From Desulfurococcales archaeon (GTDB lineage Archaea > Thermoproteota > Thermoprotei_A > Sulfolobales > Acidilobaceae), in contig WAOU01000019.1 of the NCBI GenBank assembly GCA_015521095.1, positions 1 through 14,495 on the forward strand: a DNA stretch of 14,495 bases, in the 5' to 3' direction. The position numbers and the translations under genes are program-made. Below are positions 14,217 to 14,495 of this stretch, piece by piece. Each line of letters begins with the position of its first letter. The stretch's first letter is position 1. The notes beneath the pieces were generated by a model. It saw only the letters and a program-made list of their open reading frames with translations, did not search any database and was not told the origin of the DNA.

Positions 14217-14495
14217 ATGAACAAAAGAGAAGTTTTATTTATTATTTCTACTGCTATATATTTAATTTTCATTGGAATAATTGTAATATTTAATATTTTA
14301 TCACAAAATTATCAGAATTTTGTACTATTCACAGCAACAGTGCTCTACGCATTATTTATATTTTATATCAGTAAAAGAGGATCAATTCCATTATTATTAA
14401 GAAATTATACGCCATTCCCGCTAGCACTAGTTAATCCTCCAGGAGAAAAACTTCGATCAAAACTTGAGACCTATATAATACCAGCAGTCCAAACA
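14217..14495 (+). CDS. Membrane protein, 5' part only (runs off the window)
   Basis: Ninety-three codons are open to the window edge. The start is ATG 14217, three bases after the stop of the broken nuclease gene, with GAGGGA at the end of that gene as its ribosome-binding site, so the two are probably co-transcribed. Two membrane helices are visible: about residues 6-27 (LFIISTAIYLIFIGIIVIF) and about 36-53 (FVLFTATVLYALFIFYI). They are followed by a cytoplasm-type segment SKRGSIPLLLRNYTPFPLALVNPPGEK. The family is not recognised from this part. Its position behind nuclease genes would suit a membrane component of a defence locus, but that is only a guess. Confidence 0.75.
   Translation, partial: MNKREVLFIISTAIYLIFIGIIVIFNILSQNYQNFVLFTATVLYALFIFYISKRGSIPLLLRNYTPFPLALVNPPGEKLRSKLETYIIPAVQT

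Overview
This window looks like part of the chromosome of a hyperthermophilic crenarchaeote, most plausibly a member of the Desulfurococcales. The 3' part of a 23S rRNA at the left edge is extremely GC-rich, while the rest of the DNA is AT-rich. Genes use GTG and TTG starts, Shine-Dalgarno GGTG/GGAGG motifs and TATA-like boxes, and the longest genes prefer A-ending codons (AGA, ATA, CTA, GTA). The order is inference; archaeal origin and a thermophilic lifestyle are well supported.

Left part (1-6577): the 23S rRNA 3' domain is followed by about 200 bp of GC-rich, structured but unassigned DNA. Next comes a secreted, heavily glycosylated, C-terminally membrane-anchored surface protein with a threonine-rich stalk, then an unrecognised gene on the opposite strand, then a secreted subtilisin-family protease (propeptide, S8 catalytic domain, carboxypeptidase-regulatory-like domain, Rossmann-like C-terminal domain). 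A stalked surface glycoprotein close to a large exported subtilase recalls the cell-surface tetrabrachion/protease pair of Staphylothermus, but homology is not claimed.

Middle (6578-9137): a poorly coding stretch holds a decayed ABC-transporter ATPase start with a damaged Walker A. It is followed by a membrane-anchored extracytoplasmic protein and a DUF2082-type zinc-ribbon protein, then by a stretch that may hold another gene remnant.

Right part (9138-14495): this is an accessory island of small nuclease and toxin-antitoxin genes. A UPF0175/DUF3368 pair, an orphan DUF104 antitoxin and a DUF104/VapC pair are interleaved with three same-orientation fragments of tRNA genes (anticodon arm to CCA; apparent anticodons CCA, CCG, CCG). 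Two of these fragments belong to 149-bp repeated units that also carry an 82-bp element with terminal inverted repeats and a conserved hairpin. The anticodon-to-3'-end extent of the fragments matches what archaeal SSV-type integrases use as attachment sites, so the array may be a record of serial integrations carrying toxin-antitoxin cassettes. Beyond it lie a HEPN-domain protein with an intact RX4H motif, a PD-(D/E)XK nuclease behind two inverted repeats that surround its promoter, a NucS-like nuclease gene broken by a one-base frameshift, and the start of a membrane protein cut by the window edge.
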